DNA of 64,000 nt from Micromonospora andamanensis (GTDB taxonomy: Bacteria > Actinomycetota > Actinomycetes > Mycobacteriales > Micromonosporaceae): the NCBI RefSeq assembly GCF_016863495.1, contig NZ_BOOZ01000014.1:186001-250000 (forward strand). Reading direction: 5' to 3'. The position numbers and the translations under genes were made by a program. A model generated the notes under the pieces. That model was not told the origin of the DNA. It worked only from the letters and a program-made list of their open reading frames with translations, and did not search any database. Below, piece by piece: positions 17,712 through 25,748 of this stretch (within the stretch, counting starts at the first letter, position 1; each line of letters begins with the position of its first letter).

Positions 17712-18190
17712 CAGCCGCCCCGGGACTCCCCCGCCTCGTCGACCTGCTGCGTCACCCGACCGGCGACCTCCCGCAGCGCGGTGACCTGCTCCTCGGTGAG
17801 CCCGTCGATGACGAACCGTCGCACCGCGGCGACATGTCCGGGTGCCGCGGCGACCACGAGGTCCCACCCGGCCCCGGTGAGCGCCGCCCGGTTGTAGCGG
17901 GGATTGTCCGGGTCGGGCTCGCGGCGCAGCAGGCCCCGCCGCTCAAGACGGGTGACGACGTTCGACAACCGGGACAGCGAGCTGCTGACCTGACCGGCCA
18001 GGTCGCTGAGCCGCATGGTACGGCCGGGCGTCATGGACAGGGCGCTCAGCACGAAGTAGTCGAACAACGTGAGGTTGTTGTCGCGTGACAGCTGCGCGTC
18101 GAGCGCGCCGGGCAGCTTGAAGATGAGGCTGGCCAGAGCGAGCCAGGCGTCGCGCTCGCACTCGGTCAACCACCGGGTTTCCTCCGGCAT
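17708..18190 (-). CDS. MarR-family repressor
   Basis: This 160-aa winged-helix protein contains LTLFDYFVLSALSMTPGRTMRLSDLAGQVSSSLSRLSNVVTRLERRGLLRREPDPDNPRYNRAALTGAG, a complete MarR DNA-binding core with the wing RREPDPDNPR. No obvious sensing cysteine lies near the N terminus. The ATG at 18190 sits 53 bp from the first of two identical palindromes in the gap to the divergent azoreductase gene. It probably represses both genes and responds to a quinone or azo compound (inference from pairing). Confidence 0.92.
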   Translation of the reverse strand: MPEETRWLTECERDAWLALASLIFKLPGALDAQLSRDNNLTLFDYFVLSALSMTPGRTMRLSDLAGQVSSSLSRLSNVVTRLERRGLLRREPDPDNPRYNRAALTGAGWDLVVAAAPGHVAAVRRFVIDGLTEEQVTALREVAGRVTQQVDEAGESRGGC

Positions 18191-18243
18191 GCCGCTCAGC
18201 CTAGTCGCCGGCCCCGTCGCGAAGGTGAGGCATCTCGCATTCA

Positions 18244-18289
18244 GTTCAAGCTTGAACTTCAGCGCGCTACCGTTCACTTCAAGCTTGAA
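18244..18289. promoter_or_regulatory. two MarR operator boxes
   Basis: GTTCAAGCTTGAAC (18244-18257) and TTCAAGCTTGAA (18278-18289) are perfect palindromes sharing a 12-bp core, with centres 33 bp apart, which is about three helical turns. The second ends 9 bp before the azoreductase ATG, so repressor bound there would block initiation or the ribosome-binding region. Confidence 0.78.
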
Positions 18290-18298
18290 TCTCTACCC

Positions 18299-18958
18299 AT
18301 GGGAGTTGTCGTGACCCTGTTCCGGCTGGACGCCAGCATTCGCACCCACGGCTCCGCGAGCCGCGAGATCGCGGACATCGTGGAAGCGGAGTGGCTCGCC
18401 GCGCACCCCGGTGACACGATCGAACGTCGCCACCTCGGCGTCGATCCCCTGCCCGCGACCGCCTGGGCGGCTGCGGTCACCGCCGGGACGACCGCACCGG
18501 AGGAGCACACCACCGAGCAGCGCGAGGCCGTCGCTCTCGCCGCCACGCTCGTGGACGAGCTGCTCGCCGCCGACGCCGTCCTGTTCGCGGTGCCGCTCTA
18601 CAACTACGGCGTCTCGCAGCATTTCAAGGCGTACGTCGACCTGATCCTCACCAACCAGCGGGCGTTCGGCAAGCCGATCCTGGCGGGCAAGCGGGTCGTG
18701 CTGGCCACGGTTCGTGGCGGGGCGTACGGCGGTGGCACGCCCCGGGAGGGTTGGGACCACGCGACGCCCTACCTGCGCCGCATCCTCACCGACTGCTGGG
18801 GCGCGGACCTCACAGTCGTCGAACGCGAGTTCACCCTGGTCGGCGTCAGCCCCGACCTCGACCCGTTCACCGACCAGGCCGCGCAGATGCACACCGAGGC
18901 CCTCCAGGCTGCCCGGGAGGCCGGCCGCGCGCTCGGCGGCCTGCCGGTCCCGGCCTGA
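18299..18958 (+). CDS. azoR: FMN-dependent NADH-azoreductase
   Basis: This 219-aa flavodoxin-like protein has the N-terminal LDASIRTHGSASREIAD loop that binds the FMN phosphate, the AVPLYNYGVSQHFKAYVDLI segment (flavin edge, residues about 96-115) and ATVRGGAYGGGTPREGWDHATPYLR near 141-160, as in AzoR/AcpD. It reduces quinones and azo bonds with NADH. ATG 18299 is very near the second MarR box, so the leader is short. A strong hairpin follows the gene. Confidence 0.9.
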   Translation: MGVVVTLFRLDASIRTHGSASREIADIVEAEWLAAHPGDTIERRHLGVDPLPATAWAAAVTAGTTAPEEHTTEQREAVALAATLVDELLAADAVLFAVPLYNYGVSQHFKAYVDLILTNQRAFGKPILAGKRVVLATVRGGAYGGGTPREGWDHATPYLRRILTDCWGADLTVVEREFTLVGVSPDLDPFTDQAAQMHTEALQAAREAGRALGGLPVPA

Positions 18959-18969
18959 GCGGACGCCAG

Positions 18970-19003
18970 AGGGACCGGCGCGGTACGCACCACGCCGGTC
19001 CCT
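18970..19003 (+). terminator. intrinsic-type hairpin after azoreductase
   Basis: AGGGACCGGCG pairs perfectly with CGCCGGTCCCT across a 12-nt loop, 11 bp after the azoreductase stop. There is no U-run, as is common in high-GC actinomycetes. It separates this gene from the sigma-factor operon. Confidence 0.7.
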
Positions 19004-19051
19004 CAACCATCCGCGCGGCAGGAGACGTTTACTTCTGCCGAGGGGGTGGCG

Positions 19052-19561
19052 ATGAGCCAGACGTTCCACGAGTTCGTGGTGCACCGTTCGCCGGCGCTGT
19101 CCCGGACCGCCTACCTGCTCACCGGCGACCACCAGTTGGCCGAGGATCTTCTCCAGAGCGCACTCGCGCGCACCTACCGGCACTGGCGGCGGATCCGGGA
19201 CGGCGACCCGGAGGCGTACGTACGCCGGGCCATGTACCACCAGCAGGTTTCCTGGTGGCGGCGACGCCGGTTCACCGAACGGCTGGAGGCCGACCCGGCA
19301 CCCGGGCGGGCCAGCCACCCGGACCCCAGCGACGCCACCACCCTGCGGATGACCCTGGCCGCCGCGTTACGCCAGCTCACCCCCAGGCAGCGGGCCGTGG
19401 TGGTGCTGCGCTTCTACGAGGACCTGACCGAGGCACAGGTGGCAGCCGCGCTCGGCTGCTCCGTGGGGACGGTGAAACGGCACGGGCACGACGCGCTGGT
19501 CCGGCTCCGCGCGGTGGCTCCGGAGCTGGTCGACCGGGCCCCGCAGAGGAGCGCGCGATGA
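19052..19561 (+). CDS. SigE-family (ECF) RNA polymerase sigma factor
   Basis: This 169-aa two-domain ECF sigma factor has region 2 in residues 5-70 (FVVHRSPALSRTAYLLTGDHQLAEDLLQSALARTYRHW) and region 4 in 115-160 (LTPRQRAVVVLRFYEDLTEAQVAAALGCSVGTVKRHGHDALVRLR). This is the actinobacterial SigE-family pattern. ATG 19052 follows AGGGGG. It is translationally coupled (ATGA) to a membrane protein that is the probable anti-sigma partner, although that protein lacks a recognisable zinc-binding anti-sigma motif. Confidence 0.92.
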   Translation: MSQTFHEFVVHRSPALSRTAYLLTGDHQLAEDLLQSALARTYRHWRRIRDGDPEAYVRRAMYHQQVSWWRRRRFTERLEADPAPGRASHPDPSDATTLRMTLAAALRQLTPRQRAVVVLRFYEDLTEAQVAAALGCSVGTVKRHGHDALVRLRAVAPELVDRAPQRSAR

Positions 19562-20946
19562 CCACACGACTGCGTGAAATGCTGCACGACACCGCGGCGC
19601 AGGTTCCGGCGTACCAGGTGGAGCAGCGGGCGCTGGCGACGGCGCGTCGCACGCGGCGGCGGCGGGCCACGGCGGTGGCCGCCGCGCTCGTGCTTGTGGT
19701 GTTCGGTGGGTTCGTCCTCCCGGTGACGGGCACACCGCCTGTGGATCCGGCCGGTTCGGCCGGACCGGGGGCGTTGCCGGACCGGATCGGCCTGCCGCCC
19801 CTCGGGAGCCTGCACGCCACGGACCGGCCGCGGACCGGTCCGGCCTCGGTGATCTTCACCGGCGAGGCCGGACGCCTGACGTACGACGACGAGTGCAGTC
19901 TCGTCACAGTCGTGGACGGTGACACCGACACCTACCGGATCGTCCGCAGCGGCTGGGAGATGACCGCCGGCACGGACGTGGTGCTCTCCCCGCAGGGGCG
20001 GTGGATCGCCCACGACCCGCAGCGCGGCGACCCCCGAGTGGAGATCATCGACCTGGTCACCGGCGCGACCCGTCAGCTGCGTAGCGATGTCCCCGGAACT
20101 GTCGGCACCGAACCGGCCGGCTGGTCACCGGACGGGGAGTCGCTCGTGGTCCGCGACTCGGTGCCGACCCACCCGGACCGCAGCGATCACCGGCGGCTGC
20201 TCAGCCTGGTCCGGCTGAACGACGGCAGCTCGGTCCGGCTGGCCGAGGCACCGTCCGGCACGGTGCCGGGCGTGGTCGTCGCCTTCGCGCCCGACGGGGA
20301 CCGTCTCGCCTGGCAGACCGGGCGCGTGGTCACTGTCGCCCGCCGGGACGGCAGCGTGATCGCGTCGTTTCCGCTCGCGCCCGGCACCGACCTGGCCGGC
20401 AAGGGCGCCTGGACGCCGGACGGGCGGTGGCTCTCGGTGGCCCGGCGCGACGAAACCGGGTGGACGCTGCGCCGGATCGAGCCGGCCACGGGACGGGACC
20501 TCGGGGCGTTGGGAACAGCCGGCGTCGACGACGTGGTCGGCATCCAACTCCTGGGCTGGACGGCGACCGGGGTGCCCTGGGTGGTGTCCTACCTTCCCCA
20601 TCCGCCCGACTCACCGGACTTCACCCGCCCCTTCCCGAACGACGACCGCCCGGAGTACGGCCTCATCGGGAGCATCGAGGTGCTGTCGCTGCCACCTGAC
20701 GGCCAGCCACCGACCACCCTGCTCACCGCACCGCGGCAGGTGGTCTCCATCGACATCGCCGAGGAGGTGATCCGGGCCGGTCACACCCGCGTGGCCGATC
20801 CACCGCGCGGCGTCGGCGGCCGGTTCTGGATCTGGACCACCGTGATCGTGCTGGCGGTGAGCGCGATCGCGGCGTACCGGCGCCGGGAACAGCTCACGCT
20901 CTGGTGGGAGAACCGCCGGGTGCGGCGGTCAGGCGTGGCCTGGTGA
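19558..20946 (+). CDS. membrane protein with extracytoplasmic WD40-like beta-propeller, putative sigma-factor partner
   Basis: This 462-aa protein has a short cytoplasmic segment (residues 1-37, ending in RRTRRRR), one membrane helix (about 38-57) and a large outer domain. The outer domain carries repeated propeller blades (SPQGRWIAHDP, WSPDGESLVVRD, APDGDRLAWQTG, TPDGRWLSVARR), and a second helix lies near the C terminus (WIWTTVIVLAVSAIAAYRRREQ). SigE-family sigma genes are often followed by such proteins, which may sense envelope signals and hold the sigma factor. That role is inferred from the ATGA overlap and topology. Confidence 0.82.
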   Translation: MTTRLREMLHDTAAQVPAYQVEQRALATARRTRRRRATAVAAALVLVVFGGFVLPVTGTPPVDPAGSAGPGALPDRIGLPPLGSLHATDRPRTGPASVIFTGEAGRLTYDDECSLVTVVDGDTDTYRIVRSGWEMTAGTDVVLSPQGRWIAHDPQRGDPRVEIIDLVTGATRQLRSDVPGTVGTEPAGWSPDGESLVVRDSVPTHPDRSDHRRLLSLVRLNDGSSVRLAEAPSGTVPGVVVAFAPDGDRLAWQTGRVVTVARRDGSVIASFPLAPGTDLAGKGAWTPDGRWLSVARRDETGWTLRRIEPATGRDLGALGTAGVDDVVGIQLLGWTATGVPWVVSYLPHPPDSPDFTRPFPNDDRPEYGLIGSIEVLSLPPDGQPPTTLLTAPRQVVSIDIAEEVIRAGHTRVADPPRGVGGRFWIWTTVIVLAVSAIAAYRRREQLTLWWENRRVRRSGVAW

Positions 20947-20961
20947 CGGTGGAGCACCGAC

Positions 20962-20999
20962 CGGGGTGGCCGGCTCGCCTCGGCGAACCGGCCACCCCG
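20962..20999. terminator. bidirectional hairpin terminator
   Basis: CGGGGTGGCCGG (20962-20973) pairs perfectly with CCGGCCACCCCG (20988-20999), and TCGCC/GGCGA extends the stem inside, leaving a 2-nt loop. It lies exactly between the convergent stops at 20946 and 21010, so it should end both transcripts. Confidence 0.82.
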
Positions 21000-21009
21000 T
21001 CCCGATCGG

Positions 21010-22584
21010 TCAGAACAGCCAGGTCGGCAGCTCCGGGTCACCCCGTAGCGGCACCAGCGGTTGCGCGGCGGGGCCGGAGTCCTGGCCCGACGCCCGAGCA
21101 CGGGCCGACGTGGTGCCCGGCGGCGGTGCCGCGGCGCACCGCGTGCCCTCGGCCGGCACGACCTGGTCGATCAGGTACGCCTCGATAGCGTCGTCCGCAC
21201 AGCTCACCCGGCCGTACACGATGTGCCCCCAACCCTCGTAGGTCAGCAGTTCGGCATGGTCACCGAACTGGTCGGCGGCACCGAGCGCCCAGTTGTAACC
21301 AGTCGCCGGGTCGTGCAGCGAGTTGGTGAGCAGCAGCTTCGTCTCGTTTGTCGGGTTGATCCGCCGCTGCGGGTTGTCCGCCGGGGTCGGCCAGCCCAGG
21401 CAGATCGCGCCTACCGCCGCCCGGGGCAGGTCCGGTAGGTCCGGCGCGGCACGTTGGGCGTCGGCGAGGATGGACCGCCACTGGGTGACGTCACGGGTCT
21501 TCAGGTTCCAGTCCTGGCAGAGCACCGCCTGGTACGCGAAGGGCACGACCGTCGGCGGCTCGTCGGCCGACTGCCGCGTCGCCGCCGCCGACGTCCCCCA
21601 CGGTCGCCCGGCGTCGACCCGGTCCAACTCGGCCGCGATCTCCAGCCAGTACGGCTGGTAGTTGAGATTGTTCAGCACGAAGTTGACCAGATCCCGCTGG
21701 GTAATCTTGTAGCTGTGGTCGTCCGGGTCCGGCAGCTCACCCCGGGCGGCGCGGTCGAGCAGGCGCTGCCAGAACTGGCGGATGTTCCGGCCGTACAGGG
21801 CGCACTGCGGCAACCGGGAACAGCCGGCCACGAACTCGTCGAACGAGTCCTGCCCGGTGGCCGCCTGGGTGACGGCGAATCCGCGCGCGTCCCGGCTGTG
21901 ATCCATCACGCTGTCGGCCACGATGGCGCGTACGCGGGTCGGGAACATTTCCGCGTACTGCTGGGCCATCAGCGTGCCGTACGACATACCGAGGAAGTTC
22001 AGCTGGGTGTCACCTACCGCCGCGCGTATCGCGTCGATGTCCCGAATCACCTGGAGCGTGTCCACGTGATCGAATACCTGTCCGCTGTTGGCGCGGCAGT
22101 CGTCGGCCAACGCCCGGCTCGCGGACACCATCCGGGCGAATGCGCTCGACGTTTTGATCGGCTCGACCGGCAACTCATTGATCTTGTCCAACGTGCACAT
22201 GATCGGTGAACTGCGACCCACCCCGCGCGGATCGAATCCGACGATGTCAAAATGGCGACGCAATTCGTCGCCGTAGCGTGCCCACAGCGCCGAGTCGACG
22301 CCGGAGCCGCCCGGCCCACCCGGATTCACGATGAGCGACCCGCGGCGCGCCGCCGGGTCCGTCGCCAGCCGCTTGGCCAGCGCCAACTCGATGGTCGGGC
22401 CATCCGGATCGGCCCAGTCGACGGGTACCTCCAGGGTGCCGCACAGGGCGCTCGCGTCCTGCTCGCACGGCGTCCACTGCACGTCCCCGTTCGGTGACGC
22501 GGACGCGGACGACGGGGCGAGCGGTGCCAGCACCACCCCCACAGTGACCCCGGCGAGCAATCGCCGGATCAGTTTTCTGCGCAT
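21010..22584 (-). CDS. secreted alpha/beta-hydrolase, tripeptidyl aminopeptidase-like (S33, TAP-type)
   Basis: This 524-aa exported hydrolase starts with a signal peptide (MRRKLIRRLLAGVTVGVVLAPLAPSSASAS). NPGGPGGSGVD at 87-97 is the oxyanion region, GFDPRGVGRSS lies at 116-125 and the nucleophile is S201 in GMSYGT. A TAP-like C-terminal domain contains CLGWPTP and ends with the catalytic-His segment TYEGWGHIVYG. Such Streptomyces-type enzymes remove tripeptides or dipeptides from extracellular proteins. ATG 22584 is preferred because it begins the signal peptide; the longer in-frame reading upstream looks non-coding. Confidence 0.9.
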   Translation of the reverse strand: MRRKLIRRLLAGVTVGVVLAPLAPSSASASPNGDVQWTPCEQDASALCGTLEVPVDWADPDGPTIELALAKRLATDPAARRGSLIVNPGGPGGSGVDSALWARYGDELRRHFDIVGFDPRGVGRSSPIMCTLDKINELPVEPIKTSSAFARMVSASRALADDCRANSGQVFDHVDTLQVIRDIDAIRAAVGDTQLNFLGMSYGTLMAQQYAEMFPTRVRAIVADSVMDHSRDARGFAVTQAATGQDSFDEFVAGCSRLPQCALYGRNIRQFWQRLLDRAARGELPDPDDHSYKITQRDLVNFVLNNLNYQPYWLEIAAELDRVDAGRPWGTSAAATRQSADEPPTVVPFAYQAVLCQDWNLKTRDVTQWRSILADAQRAAPDLPDLPRAAVGAICLGWPTPADNPQRRINPTNETKLLLTNSLHDPATGYNWALGAADQFGDHAELLTYEGWGHIVYGRVSCADDAIEAYLIDQVVPAEGTRCAAAPPPGTTSARARASGQDSGPAAQPLVPLRGDPELPTWLF

Positions 22585-22723
22585 GCTCCCTCTTCCAGAT
22601 CGTTTCCCGGCTTTCCGCCGGCCGGTGCTGAACGTAGCCAATGCGCCACGGTCCGGGGTTACCAACAAATGTCGCTGGCAATACCGTTCGGAACGCGACT
22701 TGATCGACCGGATCGACAAACAC

Positions 22724-22737
22724 CGGGAGCGCTCCCA
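22724..22737. promoter_or_regulatory. LacI/CebR-like operator in a 389-bp non-coding gap
   Basis: CGGGAGCGCTCCCA contains a perfect 12-bp palindrome and differs by one base from the CebR-type box (TGGGAGCGCTCCCA) known from actinobacterial sugar regulons. It lies 140 bp upstream of the TAP-like peptidase start. The rest of 22585-22973 has no gene I can support. It holds an imperfect direct repeat, GGCAATACCGTTCGGAACGC (near 22676) and GGCAATACCGCACGGAACCC (near 22762). Confidence 0.4.
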
Positions 22738-22973
22738 CGCCTCGCCTGCGAATGGCGAGGTCACCGGCAATACCGCACGGAACCCGGCATCCGAATTGAC
22801 GTCTGCACGTCGATTGTCAACATGGCGGACGTCACAGGTGACGCCAGCGTCGGCGCTAACCTGGAAGGCACTCCATCGCAAACTACGGTCAAATTGTGTG
22901 ACGAATTGGAAACCCCGGATTCACGTATTCAACAGCCGGGGCCGGCCCGACAGCGTCGCCGCCGCCGGCCGGA

Positions 22974-23615
22974 TCACGGCCGGGCGTAGTGGCGGCAGCG
23001 ACCTGTGAACGTACCCGCCAGGACCGGCTCGATGACCGCATCGACGTGCTCCCGGCGGCGGGCCGGGTCGTCGGGTCCGACCAGGATGAGACTGGCCGCC
23101 AGACCGTAGGTGGTGGCGAGGATGCGGGCGGCCGCCGTGTCGACGTCAACGCCGGCGTCGACCTCGCCGCACCGCTTCCCGTTGCGTACCGCGATCGACG
23201 CGCGCAGGTGCAGGTCGGCCTGGGCGCGCGCCGCCATCTCGGCAATCGCGCGATCGTGCAGGGCCTGGGTCGTCAGATTCTGGGTGACGTGGAACTCCTC
23301 GACCCGGATCTCGTCGAGCGGAAGCAGTTCGACCACAGCGGTCGTGATGATCTCGCGGATGGGCCGTTCGGCGACCTCGCCCTCGGCGATGTGTGCCGCG
23401 ATCCGGTCGTCCCGGCGGCCGAGCGCCTCGACGTACACGAATCGGAGCAGTTCGTCGCGGCTGCCGAAGTAGTGCTGGATGAGGCCGACCGAGACGCCGG
23501 CAGCGGCGGCGACGCGGGCGAACGTGGTGGCCTGGAGACCGCGTTCCACCAGGTGACGCCGGAACGTCCGGGCGATGAGCGCGCGTCGCTCGTCGTGGTC
23601 GGCAACGCGGGGCAT
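22974..23615 (-). CDS. TetR-family repressor
   Basis: This 213-aa protein has the HTH ERRALIARTFRRHLVERGLQATTFARVAAAAGVSVGLIQHYFGSRDELLRF (residues 8-58) and a C-terminal BetI/QacR-like domain (LATTYGLAASLILVG). It is divergent from the serine hydrolase gene with a 36-bp gap filled by an interrupted inverted repeat, so autoregulation and control of the hydrolase are likely. The ATG at 23615 begins the conserved MPRV lead before the HTH. Confidence 0.9.
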   Translation of the reverse strand: MPRVADHDERRALIARTFRRHLVERGLQATTFARVAAAAGVSVGLIQHYFGSRDELLRFVYVEALGRRDDRIAAHIAEGEVAERPIREIITTAVVELLPLDEIRVEEFHVTQNLTTQALHDRAIAEMAARAQADLHLRASIAVRNGKRCGEVDAGVDVDTAAARILATTYGLAASLILVGPDDPARRREHVDAVIEPVLAGTFTGRCRHYARP

Positions 23616-23620
23616 TTGAT

Positions 23621-23646
23621 AACCGTACCGCCATATGGTTACGGTT
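23621..23646. promoter_or_regulatory. TetR operator candidate and shared promoter
   Basis: AACCGTA (23621-23627) and TACGGTT (23640-23646) form inverted arms around an internal palindrome, CCATATGG (23631-23638). The site occupies nearly all of the 36 bp between the two divergent start codons. TATGGT (23634-23639) could serve as a -10 for the hydrolase, which has no ribosome-binding site and may be translated from a leaderless or very short-leader mRNA. Confidence 0.6.
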
Positions 23647-23651
23647 GCCAT

Positions 23652-25205
23652 ATGAGCGTATTGCAACGGGGGATTGTCGTGTTGCTGCTCGCGCTGCCCG
23701 GCGTCGGCGTCGCTGTCGGCGCGGTCGAGGCGGCGCCGGCGGGAAGCACCGCCGTCGAACCGGGCCGGCTGGACGCCTTCGTCACCGAACAGATGGAGCG
23801 GGCCGGGATCCCGGGCGTGGCGTACGCGATCGTGGGCTCCGGTGGGGTGGAGCACCAGGCGACGTTCGGCGCGGACGGCGACGGCGCGCCGATCACCGAC
23901 GCGACGCCGTTCCTGTGGGGATCGGTGGCCAAGCCGGTGACCGCGAGCCTGGTGGTGACGATGGCGACGGCCGGGGATCTGGATCTCGACGCGCGCGTGA
24001 CGACCTACCTGCCGGACTTCAGCATGGCCGACGAGGAAGCCCGGACGATCACGCTGCGCCACCTGCTGAGCCAGACCGGCGGAATACCGGAGCGGATGGA
24101 CCTCACCGACCGCTACGACGCCGATCGTCGTCCAGGCGATGTGGTCGACGCCCTCGGCACCATGCACCTTGCCGCCGGTGTCGGCGAGAAACACCTCTAC
24201 TCCAGTGTCAACTACCTGCTGCTCGGTGCCGTCGTCGAGGAGGTCACCGGGCGCGACTTCGCCGACGTGCTGAGCGAGCGGCTGCTCAGGCCCATGGGGA
24301 TGGACACCGCGGTCACCGCCGCCGACGATGCGGCGGACCGGCTCCCGCCGGGCCACCGGTACGTGTTCGGGGAGCCGACAGCGTTCCGCAGCCGGTTCGA
24401 CCCCGCAGGGGTCAGCTACGGGTATCTCGGTGGCTCACTTCGGGATGCCGTCGCGTTCGCTCGGGCGAACCTCGACGGCGGCGACGTCCTGTCGCCCGCG
24501 CAACGCGCCACTCTGGTCCGGCCGGAGGTCATCACCGGTGACGGCCGGAGCTACGGGCTCGGCTGGCGCACCTGGCCGGTGTTCGGTGGCGACCAGCCGA
24601 TGGTCTGGCACTCCGGTGCCGCACCCGGCTACCAGGCCGGGATCGTGCTGCTGCCCGAGCAGGACAGGGCCGTCGTGGTCCTGCAGAACGTCTACGGCAG
24701 CTTCCAGAAGAACCAACTCCTCGACACCTCGTGGGGTCTAGCTGCCCTCCTCTCCGGAGCAGTTCCCGAGACCCACGAGAACGAGCCGTCCTACGTCGCG
24801 CTCCTCTCCGGCCTGGGCCTGCTGTGCCTGGTGCTGCTCACGGCGGTGGCCGGCTCGCTGTGGCGGGTGGCGCGGCCGGTCTCCGCCTGGTCCCGTCAAC
24901 GCCTGCTGGGTCTCGTCGCCTGGCTGGTGGTCCTGCTGCTCCTCGCTACCGGCCTGCTCTCCCTGCCGTCGTCCTTCGGTGTGACGCTGGGGCAGGTCGC
25001 CCTGTGGGCGCCCGACGTGGCCGCGCTGCTCGGTGCCGCGCTGCTGCTCGTCGCGGTGCTGATGTTGTCCCGCGCAGCCGTGACCGCGCGTACCTGGCGC
25101 CGGACGACAGGCTCGCGTGCGGTCGGCTCAGGCCGCCACAAGGAGAGGACCAGCGGCGATGAGGCGCGGCCGACGGTGCACGTGCCGCACGGTTCGACCG
25201 GGTAG
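23652..25205 (+). CDS. beta-lactamase-fold serine hydrolase with C-terminal membrane domain
   Basis: This 517-aa protein has a signal peptide or anchor (residues 1-28), a class C beta-lactamase/D-alanyl-D-alanine carboxypeptidase-like domain (about 38-365) and three to four membrane helices (about 380-485). The nucleophile motif is S91-V-A-K94. The second motif reads YSS (LYSSVNYLL) where YxN is usual, and the third is HSG in VWHSGAAPGY. Such proteins act outside the membrane as esterases or peptidases on cell-wall or small amide substrates; the true substrate is unknown. It is controlled by the divergent TetR gene. Confidence 0.85.
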   Translation: MSVLQRGIVVLLLALPGVGVAVGAVEAAPAGSTAVEPGRLDAFVTEQMERAGIPGVAYAIVGSGGVEHQATFGADGDGAPITDATPFLWGSVAKPVTASLVVTMATAGDLDLDARVTTYLPDFSMADEEARTITLRHLLSQTGGIPERMDLTDRYDADRRPGDVVDALGTMHLAAGVGEKHLYSSVNYLLLGAVVEEVTGRDFADVLSERLLRPMGMDTAVTAADDAADRLPPGHRYVFGEPTAFRSRFDPAGVSYGYLGGSLRDAVAFARANLDGGDVLSPAQRATLVRPEVITGDGRSYGLGWRTWPVFGGDQPMVWHSGAAPGYQAGIVLLPEQDRAVVVLQNVYGSFQKNQLLDTSWGLAALLSGAVPETHENEPSYVALLSGLGLLCLVLLTAVAGSLWRVARPVSAWSRQRLLGLVAWLVVLLLLATGLLSLPSSFGVTLGQVALWAPDVAALLGAALLLVAVLMLSRAAVTARTWRRTTGSRAVGSGRHKERTSGDEARPTVHVPHGSTG

Positions 25206-25250
25206 CCGATCACCGTTCGAGTGGAGGAGAGGCTGGGTGGCCGCGCCAGC

Positions 25251-25748
25251 TCAGTCGGCACTCCGAAGCTGGCGGCGCATGATCCACGTCGCCACCGTGC
25301 CGTCGCCGGTCACCGCGCCGGTACGCGGGTCGATCGCCCGCCAGTGGTGCTGATGAGGTCGGACGATCACGTAGCCCAACCTCGCGTAGAACGAGGCGGC
25401 CGGCTCGTCATCGACGTCCACGTCGAGGCTCATGGCGTCGGCACCGCGAGCCGCGCCTGCCGCTTCGCCGGCTTCGACGAGGGCCCTTCCGATCCCTCGG
25501 CGGCGGGCCGAGGCGGCCACCGCCAGCCCGTACAGCCATGGGTTGGGTGTGTCGCAGCCGTCCCGCCACAGGACACTGACCACGCCCACGACGTGGCCGG
25601 CGGCCACCGCGACGAGCATCTCCTCCTCGCCCCGTCCGGCGGCCCGGAACCGCACCTCGGCACGGTCCCTCGACCCCGCCAGCTCGCCCAGACTGTCCAG
25701 GTCCACGCGTTGCGCCGCCCGGACCAGCACGTCGTCGGGCGGACTCAT
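25251..25748 (-). CDS. GNAT N-acetyltransferase
   Basis: This 165-aa GCN5-related acetyltransferase has its acetyl-CoA pyrophosphate loop at ASARRRGIGRALVEAG (motif A, R/QxxGxG/A form), preceded by WLYGLAVA. Motif B is PAASFYARLGYVIV. ATG 25748 overlaps the TetR stop (ATGA), so it is co-expressed with a regulator and may detoxify or modify the regulator's ligand. The substrate is unknown. Confidence 0.88.
   Translation of the reverse strand: MSPPDDVLVRAAQRVDLDSLGELAGSRDRAEVRFRAAGRGEEEMLVAVAAGHVVGVVSVLWRDGCDTPNPWLYGLAVAASARRRGIGRALVEAGEAAGAARGADAMSLDVDVDDEPAASFYARLGYVIVRPHQHHWRAIDPRTGAVTGDGTVATWIMRRQLRSAD

Noticed and set aside
16392..17867. Long open reading frame antisense to the acyl-CoA dehydrogenase gene
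   Set aside because: Low-complexity Arg/Gly/Ala-rich translation with no family signature; a mirror of a high-GC gene on the other strand.
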